Shown piece by piece: positions 47,901 to 56,700 of a stretch of 64,000 nucleotides of DNA. Under the pieces are notes generated by a model. It did no database searches. It was not told the origin of the DNA and worked only from the letters and a program-made list of their open reading frames with translations. Within the stretch, counting starts at the first letter, position 1, and every line of letters begins with the position of its first letter. The DNA comes from Heterobilharzia americana. Its lineage: Eukaryota > Platyhelminthes > Trematoda > Strigeidida > Schistosomatidae. The position numbers and the translations under genes are program-made. The stretch lies in assembly GCA_944470555.2 (NCBI GenBank), contig OX104129.1, positions 86,326,820 to 86,390,819 on the forward strand, written 5' to 3'.

Positions 47901-50900
47901 TCGTTGGGGGATTTATGTTCACTTGTAATTCAGCGGCTGCAGGTGGTATTTCTGGACGAAGTGCAGGTGGTGGTCGATTCAAGAGCTTCTTGAAGTGGTC
48001 GGCCCATCGTTTCCTCTGTTTCTCTTCTTTTGTAATTAAATTTCCTTCTTCATCTTTTATTGGTTTCATCTGTGTTGGTCTCTTCCCTGATAGCAACCTG
48101 GTTATTTGATACAATGTCGTCAGGTCTCTCTCACTTACCTGCAGCCTGTTCTGCTTCACTTGCCAGTGTGTCGTAGAAGTGTCTTTTGTCTTTGCGTGCA
48201 CTCTTCTTCACTTCTTTGTCCAGTGCAGTGTTTTATACATTGTGCTCAGTTCCTCTTGTCGTTGAGCATCCTTGCCTGTACTGGTTTATCTTCTGCTTCA
48301 CCATCCTCCTCTCCTCTATCAGCTTCCAGGTATCCGTCGAGATCCATTCCTTGTCTTCTTTCTTCTTCCTTCCTAATACTGTTGTGCAGGTTTCTTTCCA
48401 CATAGCTTTCAAAGACTTCCAGTGTTCTTCCACACAGGTTTCTTCAGGGATGTCCCTCGATATCTCCCATTTTGTCTTGATGGCTGGCTCGTGAAGATCT
48501 CCTTTGTAGTTTCATCCTTCAGTTTCCGAGTGTTGTACTTGAATTGAGGTCTATCACCAGCTTCCTTGAAGGCTTTTAACTTGATTTGGAAGGTTCCTTG
48601 CACTAGATAGTGGTCTGAACCTACATCTGCTCCTCTTCTTGACCTTGTGTTAAGTAGACTGCGTCTCCATTTTCTTGAGATTGAGATAAAGTCGATTTGA
48701 TTTTTAGTGTGTCCATCTGGTGAAATCCATGTCGCTTTGTGGATATCCTTGTGCCTGAACACACTGCCTCCAATCACCAAATCGTTGAATGCACAGAATT
48801 CTGCAAACAATTCTCCATTCTCATTCATTTCACCTAGCGCCTCTCGACCCATGGTTAGTTCTCTTCCCGTGTTGTCCCCTCCCAGTTTGGCATTCATGTC
48901 ACTCCGCCCATTAGAATTTTGATATCGCCAACTGACGTCTTGTCCAGTGTTGATTGAAGTTGTCTGTAGAATTCCTCCTTTTTCTCTTGCTCTGCATTAT
49001 TTGTAGGTGCATAACATTGTATGATTGTGACCTTTCTTCCTTTTGAGTTGAATCTTGCTGTCATGATCCTGGAGGAGATTGGTTCCCACTGCATGAGAGC
49101 CTTCGATGCTCTTGAGGACATCATGATAGCCACTCCCTCAGTGTGCTCGTGGTTGGCGTCTGGGTGACCGGAGTAGATTATTGATTCTCCAGTTGACAGT
49201 TTGGAGAGTCCACTCCCATTCCATCTGCTTTCGCAAATCCCAAGCACTTCGATGTTATACCTTCTCATCTCCTTTGCAATCTGGGCTGCCTTACTGGGTT
49301 CAAACATCGTACGGACATTCCATGTCCCCACGTTTACTTTCGCTTTCATCGAGAGGAGAGAAGACACATCGGCCCAATTGGCTTCCCGAAGGCTTTCACC
49401 AACTGGCGTCATTTCGCCTCTCCGATTCCAGCGGGGAATAAGTTTGTTTTCATTTTTTATATTTTGTTTGTGCTTTGAAGTTTCTTTAGCGGTTAGATTT
49501 GTTTTACGGGGTAGGGTTGCTAGCCCTATGCCCAACCTTCCCTCTTTACCCGGGCTTAGGACCGGCTAGTAACTAGTAAACTAGTTAACCAGGCGAGGTT
49601 AATGTTATCTTTTACAAGGTTACAAATTTAATAAACAGTATCGTTAGATTGATAACATGTAATGCTGAATTAAGTATTGAGTAGATTGTACTATCTTTCC
49701 TTCATGTTAGTGAATTCTGTAACAAGGAGAACTAGAAGTTTCGAATGTCCTATTATTACTGTTATTATTATTATTATTGTTACTATTAGTCTGCACCTTA
49801 CGGTCAAAAGGTCCATCAAAAAAGCTTGATGCTAAAAATACTATTAGTTGAAGGTTAAAGGCGGGTATTATTCAGCTTACCATAGACATAAACAATAGCA
49901 AAACATTGGAATAAGGATACAACTAGAAGTGATGTGCCACATGTGTACTGATCCAGATATTGCACTAAGTAGTATCCACCCTGTAGAAAGACGAGGAAAA
50001 AGTAAATAGAGTATTTACCTAGAATTAGGTTAGATTAGAATATTCATAGCAGAAAATTCGACATGGATAACGATAACCATAGTCTCATCGACTAACAATC
50101 TGTTTTTCCGTTATATCCTTGTAAATCGGATCCTAAAAAAAGCATTTTAGTTGTAAACGTCATCTTTGATTGGTGGTATGACCCTCCACTTCTGAACAAT
50201 ATGGCAGCAGGTAATTGGTACATAAGTTCATCACTCCAGCCTGTTTTGCAACAGTCTACTAGCGCCACTGTAAACAACTTTAAAAACTGCGTGGTGGTAT
50301 GCTGAATGAAGTTGCATACCACCAGAAATCGTTTTATAATCGGCTAAATTCTCTCTTTTTCCAGGGACATTGTATACAATACTGAAGACACGAATTTCAT
50401 AGTGTTTATTTGCTAAACTCAAATTTTTAAGTAAACTGCTTACTGAGTACTGTGCCTGTACTTGGTACACGTAATTAGATACACTGGTAGTGAACTCATT
50501 TTAAAAATGCCAAAATGTTACACAATTGTCAAACAGGCATTTCATACAGAATACATTACCTTTGAACTCATTTTTCAGGTATTTACCATTACTTGTTAAT
50601 TACGATACGATAGAGTATGTCTGAGTATGATAACGACGAGATTATTATGATCGCGAACTCAATGATCAACAAATTATAATGAGGTAAGGTTTGGTTTCAC
50701 TTCTGCTGCTGCTTCGTCTTCAGCTGTAGACATAGTCAACTATTTCCTTAGATTATATCTAAACATAACCATTCAACAGATAGTCATAATCATTACAGTT
50801 GAACTAGCTATTGCCTCAAATATGATAGTAAATATTTACAAAGTAATTAGTCATCTCTGCATCCTCGGCTTAATTTTTATTTTCAATGTTTTCAAAACCA

Positions 50901-53900
50901 TTCAACAGATGTTCGTCAGTGTACCGTAAATAAAATCTCCTTTCATTCTGAACACACAAGAAACTACTGTTCTGAATTTAAGAGGCATAGCTGTAGTTAC
51001 GAACTGAAACTTTTCATTCTGGATAATGTTAACATGTAGATAAATAAACAATACCCATCCTTCAGATATTTTATCACTCACTGTATCACTTGAGTAGTTT
51101 TGTAGTCTGTTTCGTAAAACAAAATGTCTTATTTATCAACCTCATTCAGACACCATGCAGAAATAACTAACTTGTGTTCATTCATTCAGAGTTTTAATGA
51201 AACAGACCTCAAAAAACAGCAGAGTGCTACCAGCAGAGCAAAGGTTTTCACTGAGTTAGCTACAATTCATGTAAAATCACTCCTCTTAACAAAACGTGTG
51301 TCGAGAGTCACTTGAGTTATGAATATGCTCTAATTAGCGGAAGAAATATTTGGCGAATTCCACTTAAAAAATTTAACGAAAGAAAATAGTGGTAGCTGTC
51401 GATGGTATACCACTCACCCTGTTATTCAAACTTATAGTTAGCGAGCTTAGACTTGGAAGTCTAAGACTAGAGATATTTTATTTTCATATACTTTTGTATC
51501 ACTTCCACTTTGATAAAGTGGTTCAAAGTGGAAAGTGCTATTTTAGTGTGCAGTAATACTGTACAGATCTGTATAAGAGCCCTGAAATTCGTAAAGTCTG
51601 TCACAAACAATCGTAATGCTCCATTTTGAGAAGTACGTGAACCTACGTGTAAATATCAGATTGATTAGACAGTCAAAAGCAACAGAATATATTTTTGAAG
51701 AAGGGTCTAGAAGCAGTCAAAGCCATTGCAACTATATACAAACCGTAGTACTTTGTACATACTTGGACTTTGCAATTCACTTTCTATTATCCAATTATCT
51801 TTTCTATTTGCCAAGGAACTAAGCAATCATTAAGAGTTGGATCTAAAGTTCATTTTTCGATTATACAATCTAATTTACATGCATGCAAGTGATAAAGTAA
51901 TCACTGTAGCACGCTTAACTGGTAGTTTGTCAAGAACGATTCAAAAGTAGTCTTCACCACAAACTGATATCATTTAGAGAAACACTGGAAATCTGGGAGC
52001 ACTAAATAGCTGTTTTCCGCCCACAATGGCACTTTTCAACAGTTTGCACCCATAACTTCACTAAAGACTGAGCCCAGGACTGTCAAATCTCCCAGTCAAA
52101 AGGTCGCGTTTCGGTCACTGGGTTGGAACTCGATGGTCAAATATTTATTATTTATTATTTTTAAATTACTATCCGTTTACTCTTAGTGCTTTTCATTTAC
52201 AGCTCTAAAAGATGTAGGATCAAAACAAAAACCGTAGTTGCACTAGGCTATTATGCTACAGTAGGTTTTAATCAGTATTTTGATATGATAGAAATTATTT
52301 TCAGCTTAGAATGACGATGGTGGATAAGTGTTCTTGGAGCTTTTATGTTTTTTCTTGGATGTTTCATTACCGGGCTTGGTGATTAATATCTAATACCAAT
52401 GTGCAGCATATTTAGACATTAGCTTGCCACTTTAGGCATCTGTATTTGTTTCTAACTGTCAAATGCTATTTCTTTTGCTTAAAACTGAGGCTAAGGTTGC
52501 TCTTAAATTCTGTCGGTTGTAAGTAATTTTCATGAAATATTGCTATTTTCTCAGAGCATAGCGCTTTAACTGACAACTTTTTGTATTCTTGCCTTTCCTT
52601 TAATCCTTTGTGAACAGTATTTTGGTTCTCATGTAGACTGTATTATTTGAATAATCATCCTATCCTAAAAGGTTTTAGACATTATTGTTCTGCTTATAGG
52701 TAACATGAAGGATGAATATCCTTCTCGCTTGTAAGGGTGTTTTTACGTTGTACCTGACTGAAACCATATCGCTTCCCTGCTAGATGCTCTCGAAAAGTTT
52801 CTATTATCAATAAATCCCAGCAACTGATGAACATTAATCACGAACATTTGTTAGTATTTTAGACAATCAAAGCACATTTTGTCGTTTTTTACTGTCACTT
52901 TTGAAGAATTTATCAACTTCAAAAATCGTCGACAGCTTCAAGATGAACCATCAGCCATTTTTGTTGTTGAGATATAAGAATAAATCTCCTAAATAAAACC
53001 ACGTTATGCATTATGCATAACAAAATTTTTTTCCCGGTCCTAACAAATACTTTTTCTTATCGTATAAATACTTTAGAAATGTGTATGCCCTTTTATTTTT
53101 CAGATAGTCGATTTGTGCCTGAACTGTATCGGTTTGAATGACTAATTACATAAAACACTACCCAGCATAAGAAGTTGATTCCATAACTGATGTTAAACTG
53201 AAAATAATTAGACAAATAACTAAATGAATTTCCCATTGTACTTACTTGACAAACGTTTGGAAAAGAAAGTAAAAATGAAAGAAGTAAGAAGGTGATTGTC
53301 AAGCCTTCTCTGAAATACTTCTTTTTGTTAAGATTGAATATTGTACATTCATCACAAACTGCAGTTAAAAATGATTCGGTTGCACCAAGCTAAAAGTAAA
53401 GAAGAATAAAGCGAAGTATCTTTTCGAATAAAATTATCACAAAGTAAGGAGTTATAAAAAGGTAGAATCAGTGTCCACTCAATTATTCAGATTGACATTT
53501 TTGAGAAGATTACAATTCGACTTCATCAACCCACGTGACACCAACTTGCAAATCTACAGAAGCCGTGGATATAGACAGACTGTCAGAAGGTATTTTTCAT
53601 TGTGTATAACGATCTGTTGGCATGAAAAGTTTGTTATAAGAGCACAAAATGAATTCGAAAAGATTTTATGATGGATCTTCACGATATGTTCTTTTTTAAT
53701 TGAAGTTTGTAGCTATTTTGTGCAGGATGATCAACTCTGATTACCCTAAGCGTAAACGCAAAGTACTGTTTTAATATTATTTATCGAATATCTTTCTATC
53801 TTCGTTACATTTGTAAAGATGGCAATGCCTCTTACTGAGTAAAGGATCCCATAGGTACGCTAAACTACTTCAGATACTAATGGCACGTTATGAGGTGTCA

Positions 53901-56699
53901 GATAAGTCGTTTGCTTCGAGCGGTGTCCATTTTTTCGACTTTTATTTGACTTCATCACAGATGTACCGTTGAAAGTCTTTTTTAGTACAAGTTGACAGAG
54001 ACCGATCTTATCAGATAAGATCTCTTAGTAAATTTAGATTACCCAGGCAGTACAGGAAATATGCTAGCAAACTGGACATTCTTCTTAAAGGGTCGACTGA
54101 TGACTCTAGAATGTCTAAGATGTGTTTTCACCTTTGGGTTCGGGCTGAGTCAACATCTCATCTTGCAGTGGCTTTGAAGTTGTTGAAATACTTGACTGCT
54201 TCACTTACCTGGCAATTCACTCCAGCCTTGGTAGACCACCCACTGAAGAAACTTTAAGCACGGTTACAAACGTCCAGATTATCGTCAGCCAATTTACACC
54301 AGCTTTTCCGATAGAGAGATATCCGATTACTTAATTAAGGTCAAGCATAGTGGATATCAGTTTGCTTCTTCCCAATATATAGCCCTTAAACATGGTCATT
54401 CAAACTGCTTTCGAAAATTATTGCATTTGAAAGATTTGCTGTGTACCACGGAACCACTACGTCAGTAATGTAAATTTTTGGTATAGAGTCCCAAACTAAA
54501 GAGGAAAGTAAGTTGGCAAGACTGTAAACCTTAGGCAACTGATGTTGTAACGATAGATGTTAGGTATACCACTTCAGCGTCAACCTGGATGCTTAATACC
54601 GGTTGACGTGGGTTAGAGATAAAAAAACTTTACGGGTGGTTAGATTAAAATGCAGCATCAGTCGATCGTATGTCTAACTGCTCATCTAAGCCATATATTC
54701 TTTCAGTTTGGCGCTAACGAGATGGCTGAAACCGATCATTAGAAAACATTGGCGAGATGAGTCAGAATTGATAGTATTGAAGCAGGTATATCAACACGTA
54801 ATCTGCATCCTTATCGCCGTTTCACATATCATTATGTTAATTATCAGTGGTTACCAAAACAATTCCTATTTTTATGCAGGGGAAATTCAGAAGCACCGAA
54901 CTTTCATAGAGTAGATACCTTTGAGGAAACTATGAGCTCTGACACGTACATGAAGGTATGTTTGTGTGAGCAAAACTTGTGTACTTCTGCAGGTACCGTT
55001 ACGATTCCAGTTTATAGTGTGTATATATGTGCAATAACATGCTACCTTTTATTTGTTTCGCCAGATATTAACTTTTTACCGTTATGTATGCGCGGCACAG
55101 TGGCTTCGTACTCACCTACTTTGTGGGGGAAAAAAGTCAAGTCAGTATGATCACAAGATGTTAGATAGTTGATCAATGAAAGAGGTGTTTGCATTGAAAT
55201 TGCTGTTTTAACATCCCATGTTTAACCCTGACTTTATTTTATTTTAAAAAGGCTAACCTTGTCTGCTACCAGTAAATATTCAAAGTTGAACTCAGATGAA
55301 CATTTGTATACCATATTTTTTTTGACTGAATATGATTTGCTTCTTCGCATAAGTCGATCCTTCTAGGCTGCTAATAATTCAATAGACCTTATGTTTTTAT
55401 ATATTCTGTCAGCAGACTGGCGAAATTAGTCCTAATTAGTGATGTATAGATCAAACCAGACTCTTGTTTAATAAATATACCTTCTCTTAGTATAAATATA
55501 TCCCAGCAGTTATTGGACTTTTGTATCCGTCTTTAATCAGATGTTAGCTGGTTAAAATAATAACATTGGTTTGGACTGCATCAAGTAAAATTGTTTAGAA
55601 TTCACTAACAGTCAGTATAAATGAATTTCAGTCGGTTAATCAAAGCTGTTTCTGATAGTTTACCAGCAAAGTTTGGTTTTTTCTATTCCCAGCGCTATAA
55701 ATTAGAATATCTCGCCTATTAGGAATGTATTAAACTTTTTTTCACTTTAAACAAATTAATGCAAAAATTTTATCGCCAGAATTCCAGTCTTAAAAAATGC
55801 TTAACTTTTGAGTTATGTAACTTTTAAAGTCAACTTAAGTTTTGGGTATTCTTTTAAATAAATAAAGTGCTCGGAAGTGCATAATTTGAATTTGTCGCCT
55901 GCAGTGATGACGGCATGGCACTATGTAGGCATTTTCAAATTTTACTAACTTTGTTAGGCTGACAGTTACTCAAAGTAATTGAAATTTCTTCTTTACATCT
56001 GCTTACTCTTATCTTAACTGCAAATTTTTATTCTTTGCTAGTACTTCTAACTCTATGAATTATTTGTTTAGATTTTTCAAAATGAATAGGACCTCACAAG
56101 AGAATTAACTGAGCAAAGCTTTCGAATGAAGTGCAATGCAGATGAAAATAGCATCACGCCTAATGTGTATCACATATTCTAATTACTAAGAATAATTTAT
56201 TTTCAACAAAATCTTGACTACATCATTATATCGCAATCATTGTACTCTACTAGTGTGTTGGTCATTGTGAAATTCGCCTTTTTCTACCCATTCACACTGT
56301 TTTCAATAAGTCCATTCCAAAGAAACAGTTTTAAGATTTATCTCAACTTTAAGGACTTTTATGGGCATTCTTGAAAACGCTTCTGTTTTAATGTCCTAAT
56401 TATAAGATTGAATTTATAGGAATAAACGTTTTTCGTGATTCACCGTTTTTTTAAATCTTACTGTATAAAACTATCACTTGTCTCTTCTAAATGATTGTTT
56501 TTATATTAAAGCTTTTCTTTTGCAGTGTTATACAAGCATATGAAGGTAAATGTATTGTACCTTGTTATCAGGAAAATGAGACTTACAGAACTACCCAAAC
56601 CTAAGGTAACCAGCATGCTGAATAACAGTATGCACCAAAGATGTGGAACAGACAACGTACTGAATACACTGGTGTATGCCATGAATATGAGACCCAAGT
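29744..56699 (-). CDS. SLC6-family Na+-coupled transporter, 3' six exons (partial)
   Basis: Six minus-strand exons (56699-56587, 53389-53246, 49980-49881, 40082-39895, 30153-29977, 29914-29744) join without frame conflict into about 296 residues. They match the C-terminal half of SLC6 symporters, which couple Na+ (often Cl-) gradients to uptake of neurotransmitters or amino acids across the plasma membrane. Landmarks are EL4/TM8 ('LLFSMLVTLGLGSS'), the 'ATESFLTAVCDE' turn, TM9 with 'GGYYLVQYLDQY', 'LSQNLGELTGKR' before TM11, and the tail phrase 'ITPKDEHEEM'. The N-terminal TM1-TM7 exons are not found and probably lie beyond 64000. Introns are 3-10 kb except the last (62 bp). The usual Asp of the TM8 'LGLDS' motif is Gly. 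The substrate subtype cannot be told. Confidence 0.9.
29977..30153 (-). CDS. transporter exon: TM12 and start of C-tail
   Basis: The acceptor is 'tttttactgcttttcag' and the donor GTGAGA at 29976-29971. At 177 bp it is 59 codons, phase 0 to 0. It encodes TM12 'ASWFVILAGVLPIPLNMIL', a basic stretch and 'LLITPKDEHEEMIKEGY', matching the family's 'ITPEDEH'. If the short next intron is retained, translation stops two codons later (V-R-TAG at 29970-29968), giving a tail shorter by about 55 residues. Confidence 0.93.
30190..32630. other. transporter intron, no recognised element
   Basis: AT-rich intron sequence. The 84-residue minus frame at 31417-31671 has fairly normal composition and follows an AG near its start, but it resembles nothing known and is not needed by the transporter, whose flanking exons join in phase. 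I see no repeat here. Confidence 0.4.
32640..32812 (-). mobile_element. RTE 3' end stub of composite copy 1
   Basis: The reverse complement matches the last ~150 bp of the RTE elements (coding end and 'aggaaccca/caaggg' before the tail), as at 34650-34800 and 46372-46520. It ends in an AAT/TAA-rich tail at about 32640-32660. As the terminal piece of the composite it probably supplied the 3' signal recognised by the RTE reverse transcriptase. Confidence 0.85.
32813..34640 (-). other. transduced non-RTE segment of copy 1, with PLE GIY-YIG fragment
   Basis: This stretch lies between the two RTE 3' ends of copy 1 and is repeated at about 60821-62660. From about 33600 down to 32896 it encodes a PLE end: thumb 'SRNGYPDKFVTKHMNITR', linker 'CIYQFSCSTGAS', then 'NKGQIRTIKSSILAHLVDTG' of the GIY-YIG domain (frames 33264-33527 and 32896-33204, split by a frameshift). 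The rest (33620-34640) has no recognised coding sequence. Confidence 0.8.
34641..38174 (-). pseudogene. RTE endonuclease/RT body of composite copy 1 (broken)
   Basis: Endonuclease pieces lie at 37751-38111 ('METWNVHTMFEPTKAAQ'), 37590-37820 ('ICESRWNGSGLSK') and 37242-37559 ('GDMNAKLGGN'). RT pieces are at 35707-35958 ('LNFIDFEKALDNVDRQ'), 35438-35791 and 35204-35419. The catalytic box reads 'FANDDL', an Asn inserted into FADD. The fourteen-residue linker area also contains expanded CAT/CAC and TTGTC runs. Frames break many times, so it is non-functional now. Confidence 0.85.
38481..38611 (+). CDS. exon of an unidentified plus-strand gene
   Basis: The acceptor is 'cactatttcag' (ending 38480) and the donor GTAAGT at 38612. 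Only phase 0 is open across the 131 bp. The product is polar and basic: 'RQFLNQAETGQSDSVRQW', then 'SRKNRSKREYSAIEK'. It ends two bases into an AA- codon, and the exon at 54880 supplies the missing G. It lies inside a transporter intron on the opposite strand, 0.3 kb from the 5' end of composite copy 1. I do not recognise the protein. A nuclear or cytoplasmic disordered region would fit. Confidence 0.65.
38620..39888. other. intron sequence, no recognised element
   Basis: AT-rich DNA between the plus-strand exon and the transporter TM11 exon. Short frames only, no repeat identified. Confidence 0.4.
39895..40082 (-). CDS. transporter exon: IL5 and TM11
   Basis: The acceptor is 'tatattctcccctaaag' and the donor GTAAGT at 39894-39889. 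At 188 bp it begins with two bases that complete the Gly codon from the previous exon. It encodes 'YTLSQNLGELTGKRIHF', matching the family's '..D.I..MTGKRP..', then TM11 'FCVPPLIIFMLAFNVI' and 'GGHLYRFPNWSL', matching '..Y.YP.WA..'. The plus-strand frame 39833-40033 is shadow. Confidence 0.93.
40262..41460 (-). mobile_element. Penelope-like element copy B
   Basis: The reverse complement of PLE copy A (13365-14590), with high identity. It has the YVDD box near 41158-41170, the linker frame 40696-40905 ('VKREFKAFAVFPHTDG', 'LCGLEDPIDAIQ') and the 3' end 'ctggaagttgtggatttacc' near 40300. It is dead through stops and shifts. It lies in the 9.8-kb transporter intron, in the gene's orientation. 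Confidence 0.85.
41461..41672 (-). mobile_element. PLE GIY-YIG tail abutting copy B (tandem)
   Basis: The reverse complement matches the endonuclease end of copy A (14225-14435 region). It shares 'ggt.gattagaataacagag' and the final 'aatc..tgtttatcgaatca'. It stops where copy B begins, so on the minus strand the tail of one PLE is followed at once by the start of another. This is the partial-tandem layout reported for PLEs. Confidence 0.7.
41675..41900 (+). mobile_element. PLE 3' untranslated fragment, opposite orientation
   Basis: Plus-strand sequence 'tatataaactctgtttcgaa' near 41706 through 41890 matches copy A 14545-14700. The frame 41679-41897 ('KRYSVNATVSLCDISNK') parallels the one in copy A. 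It touches the minus-strand PLE tail end at 41672, forming an inverted junction. Confidence 0.7.
41901..44105. other. intron sequence, no recognised element
   Basis: AT-rich transporter intron DNA. The frames at 42287-42505 and 43045-43230 (plus) carry no recognised motif. Confidence 0.4.
44106..44410. repeat. second SM-alpha-like repeat with internal inversion
   Basis: The left block (44106-44235) matches 12656-12780 in the same orientation, and the right end 'ttcttctgctagccaca' (44385-44401) matches 12990-13006. The middle (about 44240-44370) is inverted: box B and hammerhead read on the minus strand. The plus strand after 44371 keeps the piece that normally follows the ribozyme cleavage site ('gcgtcctgaattc'). 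I infer a rearranged copy. Confidence 0.7.
44259..44307 (-). ncRNA. hammerhead ribozyme, diverged copy
   Basis: On the minus strand CUGACGAG lies at 44298-44291 and GAAA at 44277-44274. A perfect stem II 'gtccc..gggac' lies between them. Stem I ('attcag' with 'gtggat') has one mismatch and one wobble. C17 and U16.1 are kept, but pair 15.2/16.2 is lost. A canonical box B 'ggttcgagtctc' lies upstream at about 44340-44352. Confidence 0.75.
44411..46337. other. intron sequence, no recognised element
   Basis: AT-rich transporter intron. The 62-residue plus frame at 45875-46063 is unremarkable. No repeat identified. Confidence 0.4.
46371..47813 (-). pseudogene. RTE reverse transcriptase and C-terminal region
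   Basis: The longest frame of the window (480 residues), uninterrupted. RT motifs in order: 'EQAGFRKYKSCADQIATLR', motif A 'LNFIDFEKAFDSVDRE', motif B 'TGVKQGCLLSPMIF', motif C 'LDFADDLCLMS' with both catalytic Asp, then 'LLYGSETWRVTK' and 'KKWRWIGHALRRP'. It ends at the coding end 'STRNPRD' close to the 3' tail. The catalytic residues are intact, but the protein lacks an intact upstream endonuclease. Confidence 0.95.
47740..48201 (-). pseudogene. RTE linker and N-terminal RT region
   Basis: This 153-residue frame carries 'DHFKKLLNRPPP' and 'IKLLKCGKAAGPDGIPPEAL', the conserved N-terminal RT block of RTE/CR1-type elements. It shifts frame near 'TTIAEGVEGREGT' into the main RT frame (46371-47813), which overlaps it by about 70 bp. 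Confidence 0.9.
48409..48897 (-). pseudogene. RTE endonuclease C-terminal part
   Basis: It continues the endonuclease after a frameshift: 'MNAKLGGDNTGRE' (Asp-Asn of the active site), 'NQIDFISISRKWR' and 'ADVGSDHYLVQG' with the SDH catalytic triad motif. After 'KPVWKNTGSL' the frame is lost again. The following linker is at 48233-48433. Confidence 0.9.
48894..49535 (-). pseudogene. RTE APE-type endonuclease, N-terminal part
   Basis: A 213-residue frame with 'VNVGTWNVRTM' (Asn of the APE fold), 'EVLGICESRWNGSG' (catalytic Glu), 'MTARFNSKGRKVTIIQCYA' and 'PTNNAEQEKKEEF'. It ends prematurely at 'ILMGGVT', where one base shifts the frame away from 'DMNAKLG'. The enzyme would nick target DNA to prime reverse transcription. 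Confidence 0.9.
49741..49790. repeat. ATT-rich microsatellite
   Basis: Short imperfect ATT/TTA triplet run in the intron between the RTE element and the TM9-10 exon. It may be the worn tail of an older RTE insertion. Confidence 0.5.
49881..49980 (-). CDS. transporter exon: TM9-TM10
   Basis: The acceptor is 'gtctttctacag' and the donor GTAAGC at 49880-49875. The exon is 100 bp (33 codons plus one base). It encodes 'GGYYLVQYLDQYTCG' and the hydrophobic 'LLVVSLFQCFAIVYVYG'. The GG-Y and D-Y spacing is a family hallmark. A full-length RTE retrotransposon starts only 281 bp downstream in the following intron. Confidence 0.92.
49990..53239. other. transporter intron, mostly unrecognised
   Basis: AT-rich DNA of 3.3 kb. 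A box-B-like sequence on the minus strand at 52118-52134 ('cgagttccaaccc') hints at an old tRNA-type SINE. The frames at 50092-50470 and 51616-51822 show nothing known. Confidence 0.4.
53246..53389 (-). CDS. transporter exon: after TM8 into TM9
   Basis: The acceptor is 'ttacttttag' and the donor GTAAGT at 53245-53240. At 144 bp it is exactly 48 codons, phase 0 to 0. It encodes 'LGATESFLTAVCDE', where the Glu and the 'DE' match the family's 'VE..ITA..DE', then a basic loop 'NLNKKKYFREG' and the hydrophobic 'ITFLLLSFLLSFPNVCQ'. It joins directly to 'GGYY' of the next exon, reproducing the conserved '..TQGG' junction. Confidence 0.92.
53390..54879. other. intron sequence, no recognised element
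   Basis: Intron between transporter exons. A donor-like 'gaggaaagtaagt' near 54500 on the plus strand has no open frame before it. Part of 54000-54330 is less AT-rich, but I could not identify it. Confidence 0.4.
54880..54955 (+). CDS. exon of an unidentified plus-strand gene
   Basis: The acceptor is 'ctatttttatgcag' (ending 54879) and the donor GTATGT at 54956. Of three phases only the one starting with a single base is open. It completes the AA- codon left by the exon at 38481-38611 to give Lys. It encodes 'GNSEAPNFHRVDTFEETMSS' and 'DTYMK'. It sits between transporter exons 53389 and 56587 on the other strand. A possible 37-bp intron (54956-54992) and a tiny next exon from 54993 are conceivable but not supported. 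Confidence 0.6.
54993..56580. other. intron sequence, no firm feature
   Basis: AT-rich DNA. A strong plus-strand acceptor 'cttttcttttgcag' ends at 56524 and is followed by a short open stretch running antisense into the transporter exon. No reading frame through it can be fixed. Confidence 0.35.
56587..56699 (-). CDS. transporter exon: EL4 to TM8
   Basis: The acceptor is 'tttcaccctcacag' (ending at 56700 on the minus strand) and the donor is GTAAGT at 56586-56581. The exon is 113 bp, starting in phase 2 and ending in phase 0. It encodes 'LGLIFMAYTSVFSTLSVPHL' and then 'LLFSMLVTLGLGSS'. In relatives this segment reads like 'GLAFIVYPEA...LLTLGLDSQF'. The Asp next to the conserved Ser, part of the second sodium site in many members, is replaced by Gly. 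The plus-strand frame 56525-56776 is antisense shadow. Confidence 0.9.
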
Positions 56700-56700
56700 C

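Larger units (their letters stand above)
46352..49599 (-). mobile_element. near full-length RTE (SR2-like) non-LTR retrotransposon
   Basis: A 3.25-kb minus-strand element flanked by a perfect 14-bp target-site duplication TAATGTTATCTTTT (46338-46351 and 49600-49613). It starts at 49599 with 'cctcgcctggttaactagt' and ends in a TAA-type tail (46352-46371), typical of the RTE clade. Coding order is APE endonuclease, linker, RT, and the C-terminal 'LLYGSETW...GRPRVTW' region. At least three frame breaks split the protein. It sits in a transporter intron 281 bp from the TM9-10 exon, in the gene's orientation. Confidence 0.95.

Noticed and set aside
52060..52140. Possible third hammerhead on the minus strand ('gaaacgcg' and 'gtcctgg' present)
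   Set aside because: The CUGANGA core and stem II are missing. At best a remnant of a pol III-type repeat.
54956..55020. 37-bp intron and 28-bp micro-exon after the plus-strand exon
   Set aside because: The signals are present, but the exon is too short to judge and the next exon cannot be found.
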